The notes beneath the pieces are model-generated. The model saw only the letters and a list, made by a program, of their open reading frames with translations. It did not search any database and had not been told where the DNA came from. A DNA stretch of 64,000 nucleotides from Tolypocladium sp. Sup5 PDA-1 (taxonomy: Eukaryota; Ascomycota; Sordariomycetes; Hypocreales; Ophiocordycipitaceae). The translations under genes were made by a program, and so were the position numbers. Location of the stretch: positions 742,490 to 806,489 of the forward strand of contig JPHH03000010.1 of NCBI GenBank assembly GCA_000750105.3. The letters are read 5' to 3'. This document shows, piece after piece, positions 1 through 9,617 of this stretch. Numbering within the stretch: position 1 is the first letter of the stretch; the number at the start of each line of letters is the position of its first letter.

Positions 1-1
1 G

Positions 2-889
2 GAAAAGGCCCAGGCCATCGAGCGACTCCGAGCCAACCAGACGGGCACCGGCAATCGCGAGTTCAAATGGAAGCACCTCGCCGAGGCTGCCCTGGAGCCC
101 AAGACATACCTCTGGATCGGCATGGCCATGCTGCTCAACGTCGGCGCCAGCGTCACCAACACCTTCGGCCCCCTCATTCTAAACGGCCTCGTCTCCGACA
201 AATACCAGACGAGTCTCCTCAACATGCCCTTTGGCGCCCTGCAGGTCATTGTCATCCTGTCCGCCAGCTGGCTGGCTCAAAAGGCCAAGCTCAAGGGTGC
301 CGTCCTGGCCATCTTATTGCTCCCCGTCGTGGCTGGCTTGGCTGTCTTGTACTCGGTCAACCGCGACCACTCGGCGCAGGCGCCTCTCTTGGTTGGATAC
401 TACCTGTTGGCCTTTCTCTTTGGCGGCAACCCTCTCATCGTGACGTGGATCGTCGGCAACACCGGCGGCACGACAAAGAAGTCGGCAATCATGAGCGTGT
501 ACAATGCCGCCAGCTCGGCGGGCAACATCATCGGGCCGCTCCTCTTCAACGACAAGGACGCGCCCGCGTACAAGCCCGGCCTGCGCGCCTGCCTGGCCAT
601 CTTCGTGGCCCTTGTCGCCGTCGTGCTGATCCAGTGGGCCAACCTGATGGTCCTGAACAAGCTGCAGGAGAAGCGCCGTGTCAAGAACGGCAAGAAGGCC
701 AAGGTGGTTGATCACTCCATGCAGGACCACTACCACGGGATCCAGGAGAGCAGCGGCGACGACGACGAAATCCGCGTCGTGGAGGAGGGCTCTGGCGGCG
801 TGCCGGTTGTGCCAGAGACTCGCCTGGGAGAAAATGCATTCCTGGATATGACCGACCGTGAAAACGACGAGTTTATTTACATCTATTAG
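2..889 (+). CDS. MFS anion:cation symporter, Dal5/allantoate-permease type (5' end outside window)
   Basis: This open frame enters from the left edge without a start and runs 295 residues to a TAG. It is the C-terminal part of a major facilitator permease of the Dal5 type, which imports small organic anions such as allantoate, nicotinate or ureidosuccinate across the plasma membrane. Hydrophobic segments are visible around the stretches MAMLLNVGASVTNTFG, GALQVIVILSASWLA, AVLAILLLPVVAGLAVLY, LVGYYLLAFLFGGNPLI and LAIFVALVAVVLIQW. The loop after the fifth resembles the usual NTGGTTKKS-type segment of this family. The tail is acidic and hydrophilic, as expected for a cytosolic C-terminus. No intron is needed in the visible part. 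The next gene converges on it from the opposite strand. The substrate cannot be read from the sequence. Confidence 0.85.
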   Translation, partial: EKAQAIERLRANQTGTGNREFKWKHLAEAALEPKTYLWIGMAMLLNVGASVTNTFGPLILNGLVSDKYQTSLLNMPFGALQVIVILSASWLAQKAKLKGAVLAILLLPVVAGLAVLYSVNRDHSAQAPLLVGYYLLAFLFGGNPLIVTWIVGNTGGTTKKSAIMSVYNAASSAGNIIGPLLFNDKDAPAYKPGLRACLAIFVALVAVVLIQWANLMVLNKLQEKRRVKNGKKAKVVDHSMQDHYHGIQESSGDDDEIRVVEEGSGGVPVVPETRLGENAFLDMTDRENDEFIYIY

Positions 890-1031
890 CGCTGCTATTG
901 CTGGACCTCCAATACACATTTCCTGTCCATCTTGAACGCGTGGTGTTCTCGTAGATGTGAAAACTGGCCCGGCGGCAATTGATCCCACGTCTGGTAGACA
1001 CGCAAAAGCCGCACACGTCCTCTGGCAGACG

Positions 1032-2240
1032 TCATAGCCGCAAGTCCCCCCAGTTCCCGGCCATTCGCCGCCTGGTCTTGGCGATGTTATCGCTGCCGCC
1101 CTCCTTGGCGGCGTTGTAGGCAAGCCTGAAGACGCCGACGTTCTCATGAAATAGCGGCCGCCTGTCGCCCCAGCCCGTCACGGCCCGGATCTTGTCGCTG
1201 CCAACCCATTGACTGTACCCAAACACCAGGGCCGTGTTTTGACTGCCGAGAGTGCCTGGGAGCTCCTCCGCGGGTACGTCGAACCTCACGCCGCCAGTGA
1301 AGCCGTATTCTCGCGCGAGAGCGGATCCGACCTCCTTGAGCGTCTCGTATCTCCGACCAGATATGTTGAATGCTTGACCTGCAATAGCCGCGCGACCTGC
1401 CTTGGTCGTTCCATTCGAAAGCCCGGATAGGCCGGGGTCCGGACCGTTGCCGAAGATTGCGGTCTGGGCGAGCGCAACGTAGGCGTCTCCGCAGTCGTCG
1501 ATGTGAATGCCATGCATAATGATGCCTTGGGGTGACGGAAGCTTGAGCACTTTCTCGTTGCCTTCTCCCATTGCAGCGACATATTCATCCATGTAATCGA
1601 ACGCAGCCCCGTAGTAGCTCCCACTGTAGCCGAACAGCGGTGTCGCTCGCACAACAGCGGCATCAAAGCCTGCCTTCCCATCGTCGCTCTCGGCCACTTC
1701 CAGCGCCTGCAGAGCGCCTTCCATTCTGCCACGCACAAGCGGGTGCGGGACCAGGGAAGATGTCTCCGTATGCGGTTGCAGCTCTGGGTCATCGTGTAGC
1801 TTGGTGGTGCCGTAGTCCTTGCACCCTGACGACCAAAGCACCATGGGCCGGACAGGCCTTCCCCGCGTAGCAGACACTGATGACTTGGCAAGGCCTTGGA
1901 CCAGTGTAAGGAGGTCACGCCAGTGCTGCTCCTCGGCAACGGGATCGAGTTTGGATGGCTCCGTGCAGATGACAATGACGTCCCATGTAGGGCTGTGTGC
2001 GAGTACCGTGCGGGTCAGCGATTCAGGGTCGGAGATGGACCCAACAATGGGCACAACTTCATCGGCAGCGAGGGACGACGCCGTAGATTCGCGCCGAACG
2101 AGGCCGTATACACGGAAGAAGAACGCGGGCAAGCCGGCGGCTCGGAGGAATGCCCGGCAGACTGCCGAGCCCAAGTAGCCGTTGGCGCCGACGACGAGCA
2201 CCGTGAGCGGCCGCGGAGGGGCAGCAACAGAAGCGTCCAT
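1032..2240 (-). CDS. NAD(P)-binding extended SDR (epimerase/dehydratase-like)
   Basis: A single exon of 402 residues. The first true ATG is at 2240; the open frame extends four codons further upstream only from a GTG. The N-terminus has a beta strand followed by VVGANGYLGSAV, the GxxGxxG dinucleotide-binding motif of extended short-chain dehydrogenases. A later segment, GIHIDDCGDAYVALAQ, matches the HVDDxA region common to NAD-dependent epimerase/dehydratase and NmrA-like proteins. The catalytic YxxxK is not obvious, so it may be an atypical member acting as a reductase or as a redox-sensing regulator. Residues around 115-145 (the VLWSSG and HPLVRGRMEG segments) fit the substrate side of the fold. 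It converges with the MFS gene, leaving about 140 bp between the two stop codons. The substrate is unknown. Confidence 0.8.
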   Translation of the reverse strand: MDASVAAPPRPLTVLVVGANGYLGSAVCRAFLRAAGLPAFFFRVYGLVRRESTASSLAADEVVPIVGSISDPESLTRTVLAHSPTWDVIVICTEPSKLDPVAEEQHWRDLLTLVQGLAKSSVSATRGRPVRPMVLWSSGCKDYGTTKLHDDPELQPHTETSSLVPHPLVRGRMEGALQALEVAESDDGKAGFDAAVVRATPLFGYSGSYYGAAFDYMDEYVAAMGEGNEKVLKLPSPQGIIMHGIHIDDCGDAYVALAQTAIFGNGPDPGLSGLSNGTTKAGRAAIAGQAFNISGRRYETLKEVGSALAREYGFTGGVRFDVPAEELPGTLGSQNTALVFGYSQWVGSDKIRAVTGWGDRRPLFHENVGVFRLAYNAAKEGGSDNIAKTRRRMAGNWGDLRL

Positions 2241-3247
2241 CTTTGGGATCACAATGAGGCAGGCTGTGGTCTGTAGCGGCTGATGGGAAGCGCAAGGTAT
2301 GCAAAAAGGAGCTGCGGTGCAATGTATCGAGCCAAGTCAAACAACGCTGATACCGGTAGGGACATCTGAGCAGTCTTAATATGGAGATTGTGGGATTGCC
2401 GAGGTGGCTGCATCCAGAAAACCTGTATTCATAATATTCGCGGAGTCGATTCCATCCAGCAGGCACAAGGCGAGACCTACCCTACCCTGGACTCACCTGT
2501 ACATAGAACGTGGTAAGAGGCGCACATCCCATGAGTTGGCTGCGATGTAGGGCCGTCTACAAACGGAGGTAAGTTTACGCGATCTCAACATCTCCATTGC
2601 CGTTGTCATGCTCTGTGTTGATTCTCCTCAACTCGGAGGCCAGGCTGCGGAGCCCCCTCTGATGAGCTGTTCAGCGGAGCATGGCCTGCCCAACACAGCA
2701 ATGCCACAAGGATGACCAACAGCCTCGACTCGGATGAACATTGAGAAGATATGACCAATTCAGCTCCGTGCATCATGCAAGCACCCTGTCTGGTGGACTC
2801 GTTATGGAGGCAATTTGTCAGCTCGGGGGGATGCGGCCCCTTCCCGTTTCGGCCCCGGCCCGTGGCCCAATTAGGCAATCCATCTCGGCGGCGGTACGGA
2901 GCGCCCGGACCCGATTCCAGATACCGGACGATCGCCACGGAGGTGACAGAATACGGCCAGATCAGGCCGAGATGACCAGTGAGCAGGAGTGCGGTCCCAG
3001 GCGAGACCTTATTTGCCACGGCGATTTCGATTCGGGATTTGTCTGCCGCCGCAGTCGAGCCGCGTGTCTCAGAGGCGACTCAATTTCGAGTCGCTTCTGG
3101 AGTGCGCCAGTACAGACGGCACCGAAACGTACGACTATGCGGGACACAGCGAGGGCGCCAGGGAGACATTGGGGGGCTTTCTAGTTGGCGACTTGGAAGG
3201 ACATGTCGGCAGCCAGGTCGAGCCACGGCCGAAGAACAGCAAGAGCA
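2241..3247. other. Intergenic region, no gene recognised
   Basis: About 1 kb between the epimerase-like gene and the RidA-like pseudogene. It holds only short overlapping open frames on both strands with no family resemblance. The right part, 2960-3240, may be the eroded 3' part of the RidA-like gene, but I could not align it with the family. The left part includes the promoter of the minus-strand epimerase-like gene. Confidence 0.5.
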
Positions 3248-3706
3248 TCAGCAAGTCAACGACACAACCGACCAACGCCAAAGCAATTTCGAGGCCATGG
3301 ATCTGGCTTTGACGCGGTAGACCTGGGACCAGCTCTTTCCGCCGGCGTCCTTGAGAGCCAGGTCAACATTCTCAAAGGCTTGGTAAATCTCTTCGTAGAT
3401 GTCCTTCTTCATGTCTCCGGTGATTGGATCCTATCCTCCTACAGTCATCACATGTGCGGTTAGCTCTATTCTCAGCGTGGGGACATGAAGTGACAAGATA
3501 AGGGCCAAGACTGCAATAGACTCTGAACGAATGCGCCCGTCGGACTGGGAGGCTTGGTACATGTAGAGCGCAGTAAATAAGGATCGGTCCATACCTTGTC
3601 CGGCGCACTCGACGCGATCACCGACACGAACAGCTTGGTGATAGCAGTGCTTGTCGAGCAGGATGCGGCCCATGTCCGGGTAAGCAAAGTATTGAAGCTT
3701 CGACAT
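3248..3706 (-). pseudogene. RidA/YjgF-like deaminase pseudogene
   Basis: RidA proteins hydrolyse reactive enamine/imine intermediates. Exon 1 begins at 3706 and reads MSKLQYFAYPDMG, then AVRVGDRVECAGQG, the typical start of a fungal RidA-like protein. A GTATGG donor follows at about 3593, and the next recognisable block, DPITGDMKKDIYEEIYQAF then NVDLALKDAGGKSWSQVYRV, lies at 3310-3440 after a TGTAG acceptor. With that splice the conserved GQGGWD segment reads GQGG-stop-D, because the tryptophan codon is TAG (complement of 3431-3433). After QVYRV the homology stops; the frame ends at 3248 without the C-terminal half of the domain. The nonsense codon and the missing C-terminus together argue for a dead copy. 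A TGG-to-TAG change is what C-to-T mutation at CpA on the other strand would give. Confidence 0.75.
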
Positions 3707-4640
3707 GGTGAAGGCGATTATCTAATTGAGCGTCTTCACAGGGCAATTGTGGAATGAGCAAGACGGATGGTTGGTACAAAAGAGAGTTTAGGATGGCGAA
3801 CGTTCAACTAAGCTTAAACACTGTACCGGGCTGCGTATGCCAAGTCTCACGGGGTACAACTAAGCCCTGTGACCTGGGCAGGGCCAACAACCCGCCGTCC
3901 TCGTCATCCAGTTGTAACGCGACGGTTGGTTGCTTCGCCAAGCAGTGCACAGATGCGCAAGTTGGACTCAGCTGACAAAAGTCGCATTGTTGGTTGAAGT
4001 TTATGTTGCATGTTTCCTTGGCGCATATTGCCGCCTTTGGAACGGGCCGGGCCAACTTTGTCGACGCGGATGTGCCTTCTTCGGTGATCTGAAGTACCCC
4101 GCAAACCGCAGCAGCCCAGGAAACGTACTGCTGTCGGCTGACGCCTTTGTTCCTTTTTACAGCAGTTACGGCAGTTCGTGATATGCAGCATAGCATGGAA
4201 ACTTTCAGGAACGTACGGAGTACCGCCCAATCCGGTGTTCTATATTTGAAACCCGGCACAAGATAGATTGGGTTGAATGCGTGTGCTTTGTAGAATCGAG
4301 TGCGTCAAGTGCAATAACATTCTACTGGTAGAGTCCCCTTTGCGTGCTGCTTCAATCTGGGAAACATCCTGTTGCTCAACGACATCGTGGTTATACAACC
4401 TCATACCATCAGGTATCAGTCACGATGCGCCAGCAATTTTTTCATTGGGCACAACGCCACGGATCGCTATCAAACAGTTGATACGTCCAGTCTCGAGACT
4501 ATTCAACAGCTAAGAGGCATTGTTGGTCGGCCGTTTGCGTTTGCGGGTCCTACATGTAAGAGATCAATGTTTCGTGTTGCTAGTCAACTTCACGCATCGG
4601 CTTATACGCTCTCGTAGCGATTCTTTCCACAGCCTGCAAG
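3707..4640. other. Intergenic region, no gene recognised
   Basis: Roughly 0.9 kb between the divergent RidA-like and P450 pseudogenes. It would have contained both promoters. The open frames present (for example 3804-4259 on the minus strand) show no motif, signal peptide or family resemblance. I see no tRNA or repeat. Confidence 0.5.
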
Positions 4641-4649
4641 ATGAAGACC

Positions 4650-6203
4650 TTCTCTCGCTTGAAGAAATACGATCTAGGAGTGAACCGGTGGAACTCCGAA
4701 CAGCCGAGGGCTCGCCGATACAACCTCCACCAGGGCCACGGGATCTCCCCATCGTTGGGAACCATTATGAGCTTTACCCTGATCCTCTGGGAAACTATGA
4801 CAGGCTCTTTGCTCGCCATGGCCCTGCAATAAAGACAACCAACATGGGCACAACGACTTACATCATCAACGATCCCGAAATCTCGCGCCACGTAATGCGA
4901 GAAGGCGAGCTGTTTACCAAAACGACCTCCGATCCGTCCCATCCGCTATTTTACATGAACGAACAAACGGCGCTCTTCACATGCGACAGCGCCTCTCCAG
5001 CCTTTCCTCTAGCGCACAAGTTCGTGCCCCCGGCACTTTCGCCGCGGGCTGTTGCCCACTATGCGCCGCTGATACAGGACGCTGCGAAGGGCATCTTCAA
5101 CGTGTTTGACGAAATGTCAGATAAGGATCTCGCGTGCAACGTCTACCAGTGCATGTCCAAGCTCGCCGGACAGCTCGTCTTGCGAGTCATGGTTGGGCAG
5201 GACTTGCAGCACTTCAAGGCTCTCAATACCCCTCCGTCCGAGGCCATTCGCCTTTTTGGCGAGTATTTGAAGCTCATGAAAAAGACATCATTGCGCCCGA
5301 AGTGGCATGGAAGTTTGCCATTTGGTGAGCCGGCGCAGCTGCGAGTTGTGCGCGATCTCCTCTTTGATACCGTCGCCAAGGAGATGGATGCATCTGTCAC
5401 ACCAAACGGAGGATCATTGCCTGTATATGATCCTGTGGCTCCATTGCGTGCCGCATGTGTTGCCGACTTCTTGTCTCGAGCACGTGATGGGAAACGAACC
5501 GGCCTACCGAGGGACATCCTGCTCGGAAACGTTGTGGTTGTTTTAGGTGCCGGGTTCACCACGGCCTCGTCGCTTTTGTCATGGGCAATATACTCTTGTC
5601 AAGTACGAAGGCAGTCAAGAGCGGCTCCTCCAGGAACTAATCAACCACGGTGCTGATGGGCAGCGAGCATGGACGCACGATGATCTGCATGCCATGAGCT
5701 TCATGGATTGCTTCGTCAAAGAAACTCTGAGGCTTCACAGCCCAAGCTTTCAAACTGGTCAGAATGCAAAGACCGATGTCATCCTGCCTGGAGCCTATCT
5801 GATCCCAAGGGTCTCCATTGTCATTCCGTGCTTCCCGACCATTGACAAGAACCCTGCATACTGGGATAACCCTGCCCGGTTTGATCCCGACCGATGGACT
5901 ATCCCTGGGGTGGCAGGCAATGCCATGAGGAAAGGCACGTATTCTCCTTTTGCAGCGGGTGGCAGAGGATGCGAGGGCTTCAACTTGGCCTTGATGCAGC
6001 TGCAGATGGTTTTCGCAGAACTGGTCTACCGCTACCGCTTCGAAGATGCGTCGACGGAAGCGGTCGTACACGACCCAGAGTTCCTGGTCGTCCGTCCCTT
6101 GAACTTTTACGGGAGTCAATCAGGCGAACTGAGTGGCCCTCTTCTTCGAAGACGCTGGAGTAAGGGAGCGTTGTTCGTAGTGATACTCAAACACGCAGGT
6201 TAA
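4650..6203 (+). pseudogene. Cytochrome P450, frameshifted
   Basis: Haem-thiolate monooxygenase of soluble-P450 appearance. The proline-rich PPPGPRDLPIVGN lies near 4730. The first frame continues to an I-helix region ending LLSWAIY at about 5595. Homology then continues in another frame: the ExxR motif KETLR (near 5715), a PERF-like FDPDRW (near 5882) and the cysteine loop FAAGGRGCEG (near 5950), so the haem ligand is kept. The switch sits at ATATACTCTTGTC and fits loss of two bases, most simply AC. A 33-nt GT-AG stretch covers it but is too short for an intron and would remove conserved I-helix residues. No in-frame ATG exists upstream of the proline-rich motif; the nearest ATG (4641) is in another frame. 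It is probably non-functional unless the frameshift is an assembly error. Confidence 0.8.
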
Positions 6204-6930
6204 TTTCAATATTATGCTTTCTCATATTAGACAACTTGTCGAGTATAGCCAAGTAGATGGAACACAGCCCACATAAAGCCCATGTGTTTCTTTCCGTGTG
6301 GTCTGGTGACAATCCCTAGGGGCGGTTCACAGGTGACAAATCTTCTCAATTGCCCGACATCCTCCAAAAACATCAATAGTCGAGGTGAATAGCACACATA
6401 CATATATAGTTGAAGCCACGTCTCAGGGTTCAAGTCTCTGGTGGTTAGAGACGAGGTCACTCTGACAGCATTCTTTTACTCGCTCACGTTCCACGCGTAA
6501 GTCATGTAGGGTATCGGCCACCGAAGGTGTTATCCTCAGCCGGGGCGTTCCAGTGGCCGGCTCAATGTGGCACAGTCCTGATGAACCATTTTCGGTGACA
6601 CCCGCCGATCGCTTTGCAACTGACGGCACGGACCTGGACATGTCGTTTTGCCCTTCACGGTATCATCTTGTATTCCACTCTTTAATTGGCCACGGTCATG
6701 GCGGTAGGCATGAAAGTAGCTGGCCGCAGGGACGTCTCCTCCGCATCGAGTCTTCTGTGCATGCATGTCAGCTCACTCAGCTCACTCAGCTGCAGAAGGG
6801 AGTGCCGCAACAAGTGTAAAAGGCTCATAGTATAATTACATTGTAGGCCAAACTTGTGGTAATTCTTGGCTTTTAATGACATTGTGCAGTTATCAGGTCG
6901 TCAAGCAACAACACTACTCTGCACAGCACC
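6204..6930. other. Intergenic region with a short CTCACTCAG direct repeat
   Basis: About 0.7 kb between the P450 and asparagine synthetase pseudogenes, presumably the latter's promoter. A short direct repeat of CTCACTCAG-type units lies at about 6770-6790. Small open frames on both strands show nothing recognisable. Confidence 0.5.
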
Positions 6931-9166
6931 ATGTGTGGCATCACCGCCTGTGTTCATGATCCTCGGATCAAAACCAACAGCCAGTCCAACGCTCATGTCA
7001 ACAGCGTCCATAGTCACGCGAATGGTCATGCCAATGGCAAACTCTATGATTCGGCTACGGAATCAATCTTGACGAAGCTCCAGGCTTCCATTGACGTCCT
7101 GAACCACCGCGGGCCAGACGAGTCTGGCATCTGGGTGAGCGCCGACGGGAGTGTCGCTCTCGGCCACTGCCGCCTCTCCATCAACGACCTCTCACCCAGC
7201 GGGCGGCAGCCTCTCACCAGCGACGATGGCCAGATTCATGCAGTCGTCAATGGGGAGATCTATGACTAAGATCGGTTGCGAAGCGTTTGCTCAGAGACGT
7301 ATGGGTACAAGTTCTCCAGCAAGAGCGACAGCGAATTGGTCCTAGCGTTATACAAGATCTACGGCTCGCCGGGTTTGTTCGAGCACCTCCGCGGAGAATT
7401 CGCATTTGTTTTGTACGACGGCCGGGAGGGTAGCAGGAAGGTAATCGCGGGACGGGATCGATATGGCATCAAACCGCTGGTCTGGACAACTGTTGGCGAG
7501 AAGATCCTCATGGCGGCCGAGGCAAAGGCGTTCCTACCTTTGGGTTGGAAGCCGGAGTGGGATGTCCAGGCCATCACTACGTCTGCTTGGCATCTGAATG
7601 ACCGGACGCTGTTCAAAGGTGTCAAGAAGCTGCTGCCCGGTCACTGGCTCGAGATCACGGATGCAGGACTCAACATCCATCGGTACTGGGACGCGGAGTA
7701 TGAAGACAAGGTAAGTCTTCAATACCTTTACCATCTCTGTCACTCATGCTAACCGGTAGTAGAGGAAGGTGGAAACACGCAGCATAGACGCAATGGTTCT
7801 CGGGGTTCGTGAGCGCCTGGTTGAGTCAATCCGGCTCCGACTCCGGGCCGATGTGCCGGTCGGAGTCTACCTTTCCGGCGGCATCGACTCCTCGGCCGTG
7901 GCCGGCATCGTGACGCAGCTGGCCCGAGAAAACCACGTCAAGATTGGCAGCGAAGCGTCCACCAGAGTCGCATGCTTCAGCGTGGAGTTTCCCAGCAACT
8001 CTGGCTTCGACGAGTCAAGCATTGCCGAGCGAACAGCAAAGTGGCTCGGCGTTGAGGTGATCAAGAAACAGGTCAATGAAGAGACGCTGGCCCATGACTT
8101 TGCAGACACGGCGTATCACTGTGAGCACCACCACTTTGATCTCAACAGCGTCGCCAAGTTTGCGTTGTCAACTCTGCCTCGCAAGCACGGCGTCAAGGTT
8201 GTCCTCACGGGCGAAGGCGCCGACGAGCACTTCGCGGGATACCCGTACTTCCCCGTGGAATTCCTGCGCGAGGCAGACTACTCGCAGCCAGACTCGCTTC
8301 TCGCCAACCAGCACGAGCTGCGCGAGAAGCTGCATGTGTCTGTTGACGCCGACATGAGGCAGGTTTTCGGCAATCTCGGTGCCACTGGCGACGAAACGGC
8401 CCGGGACTGCCCTGCGCTGGCGGATGTCAACAATAGCATTATTCCCTGGACTCTGCTCGTCTGGCAGGCAAAGCAACAGCTGTTTGCCCCGTGGTTTAGA
8501 AGCCAGACCGAGGGGCTCGACTATACGAATATCGTACTCAAGTCTTACTCTCCTGACGCTCGAGCTAAAATGCGCTCTCGGTGGCATCCTCTCCACTCTG
8601 CACTATACATGTGGAACAAAACTGCGCTTGCCAACATCCTTTTGTCTTGCTTGGGCGATCGCACAGAGATGGCACACAGCATCGAGGCTCGCACGCCCTT
8701 CCTTGACCACCACCTGACCGAGTATGTGAATCGCTTGCCTCCCAGCGTCAAGATTGCCCTCGCTCAGCCGGAGCAAAATGGGGGCGAAGCAACCAGCCAC
8801 GAGGATCAAGGCCCATTGTGGAAGAATGCGGCGCCCGGCCTGACGTCCTTTACGGAGAAGCGGATTCTACGCGAAGCCGTGCGACCATACGTCACGGATG
8901 AGCTGTACAAGCGAAAGAAGCACCCCTTCCTGGCACCGATGAAGTGGCCCAGCGATGGCCCGCTGCACCGCATGCTCTCGACGCTTTTGACGCGCGAAGC
9001 CGTCGAGGGACTGGGTTTCGTCGCCTATGGTGTTGTCGAAGAGTCCATGAGCCGCGCATTCGGGGAGGAAGCCGATACGAGCGCATTTAGGAGCTTGCTG
9101 TATGTGGGCGCCTGGGTCACGCTGGCGGAGCGGTTCGGTGTCAAGAAGGCGGACTTGAATGACTAG
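6931..9166 (+). pseudogene. Asparagine synthetase (glutamine-hydrolysing), AsnB type, with premature stop
   Basis: Class II glutamine amidotransferase joined to an asparagine synthetase domain. It starts MCGITACV, so the N-terminal nucleophile Cys2 is present. NHRGPDESG, GHCRLSIND and VVNGEIYD follow. The last is normally followed by tyrosine, but here the codon is TAA (7267-7269), after which the same frame continues with DRLRSV. A 52-bp intron (7711-7762, GTAAGT to TAG, GCTAAC branch) links to exon 2. There VYLSGGIDSSAV is the PP-loop that binds ATP and GEGADEHFAGYPYF is the conserved substrate region. Without the stop the product would be about 726 residues, a usual length. Residues 12-30 form an unusual Asn/His-rich insert. 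A stop at residue 113 removes most of the glutaminase and the whole synthetase domain, so the gene is probably dead. Related genes occur both in primary metabolism and in natural-product clusters. Confidence 0.85.
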
Positions 9167-9617
9167 ATTGACTGATGGAAGGGTCAGATGCCCAATGCGG
9201 CATTGTGGGATCATGTAGATGTGCTGCATGTAGCTAGACAGAGGATTGATTAGTTGCCTAAATCTGCCATATGAGTTGTGTACCAAGGAATTGAGGCGAC
9301 TGTTGAAGGTGGAACACGGGCGGCAGCTCCGAAAACTCCATGTCCGCTCCGGTGGGTGGAGACGTGACTTCCGGGGGCCGAAGCACGGAGGCGTTCGGGC
9401 ATGGCCAAGACGAGAAGGCCCGCCTGGGCACTCCGCGGCATGACTTTAGCGGCCAAGGCGCTACTCCAATTGACCTGCAGCGGTCCCCTGCTTATAGCTT
9501 CCAGCCGGTTTTATGTCTTATAACAATCGCAGCGCCCATGCCTGGCGGGCCGGTTGGGTGTCCCCAATCGTTTCATAATACGACTCCTTGCCGTGAGCTC
9601 CAAGTTCTTGCTCGCAA
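9167..9617. other. Intergenic region, no gene recognised
   Basis: About 450 bp between the asparagine synthetase and epoxide hydrolase pseudogenes. Nothing beyond short open frames is visible. Confidence 0.4.

Noticed and set aside
973..982. CGGCAATTGA between the MFS and epimerase-like stop codons
   Set aside because: An exact motif copy, but between convergent gene ends and far from any start, so probably not an operator; kept only in the count.
314..1147. 277-codon minus-strand open frame across the MFS 3' end
   Set aside because: Overlaps two recognised genes and has no domain; compositional shadow.
5570..5605. 33-nt GT-AG stretch that would rejoin the P450 frames
   Set aside because: Too short for a spliceosomal intron, and it would delete conserved I-helix residues; a two-base loss is simpler.
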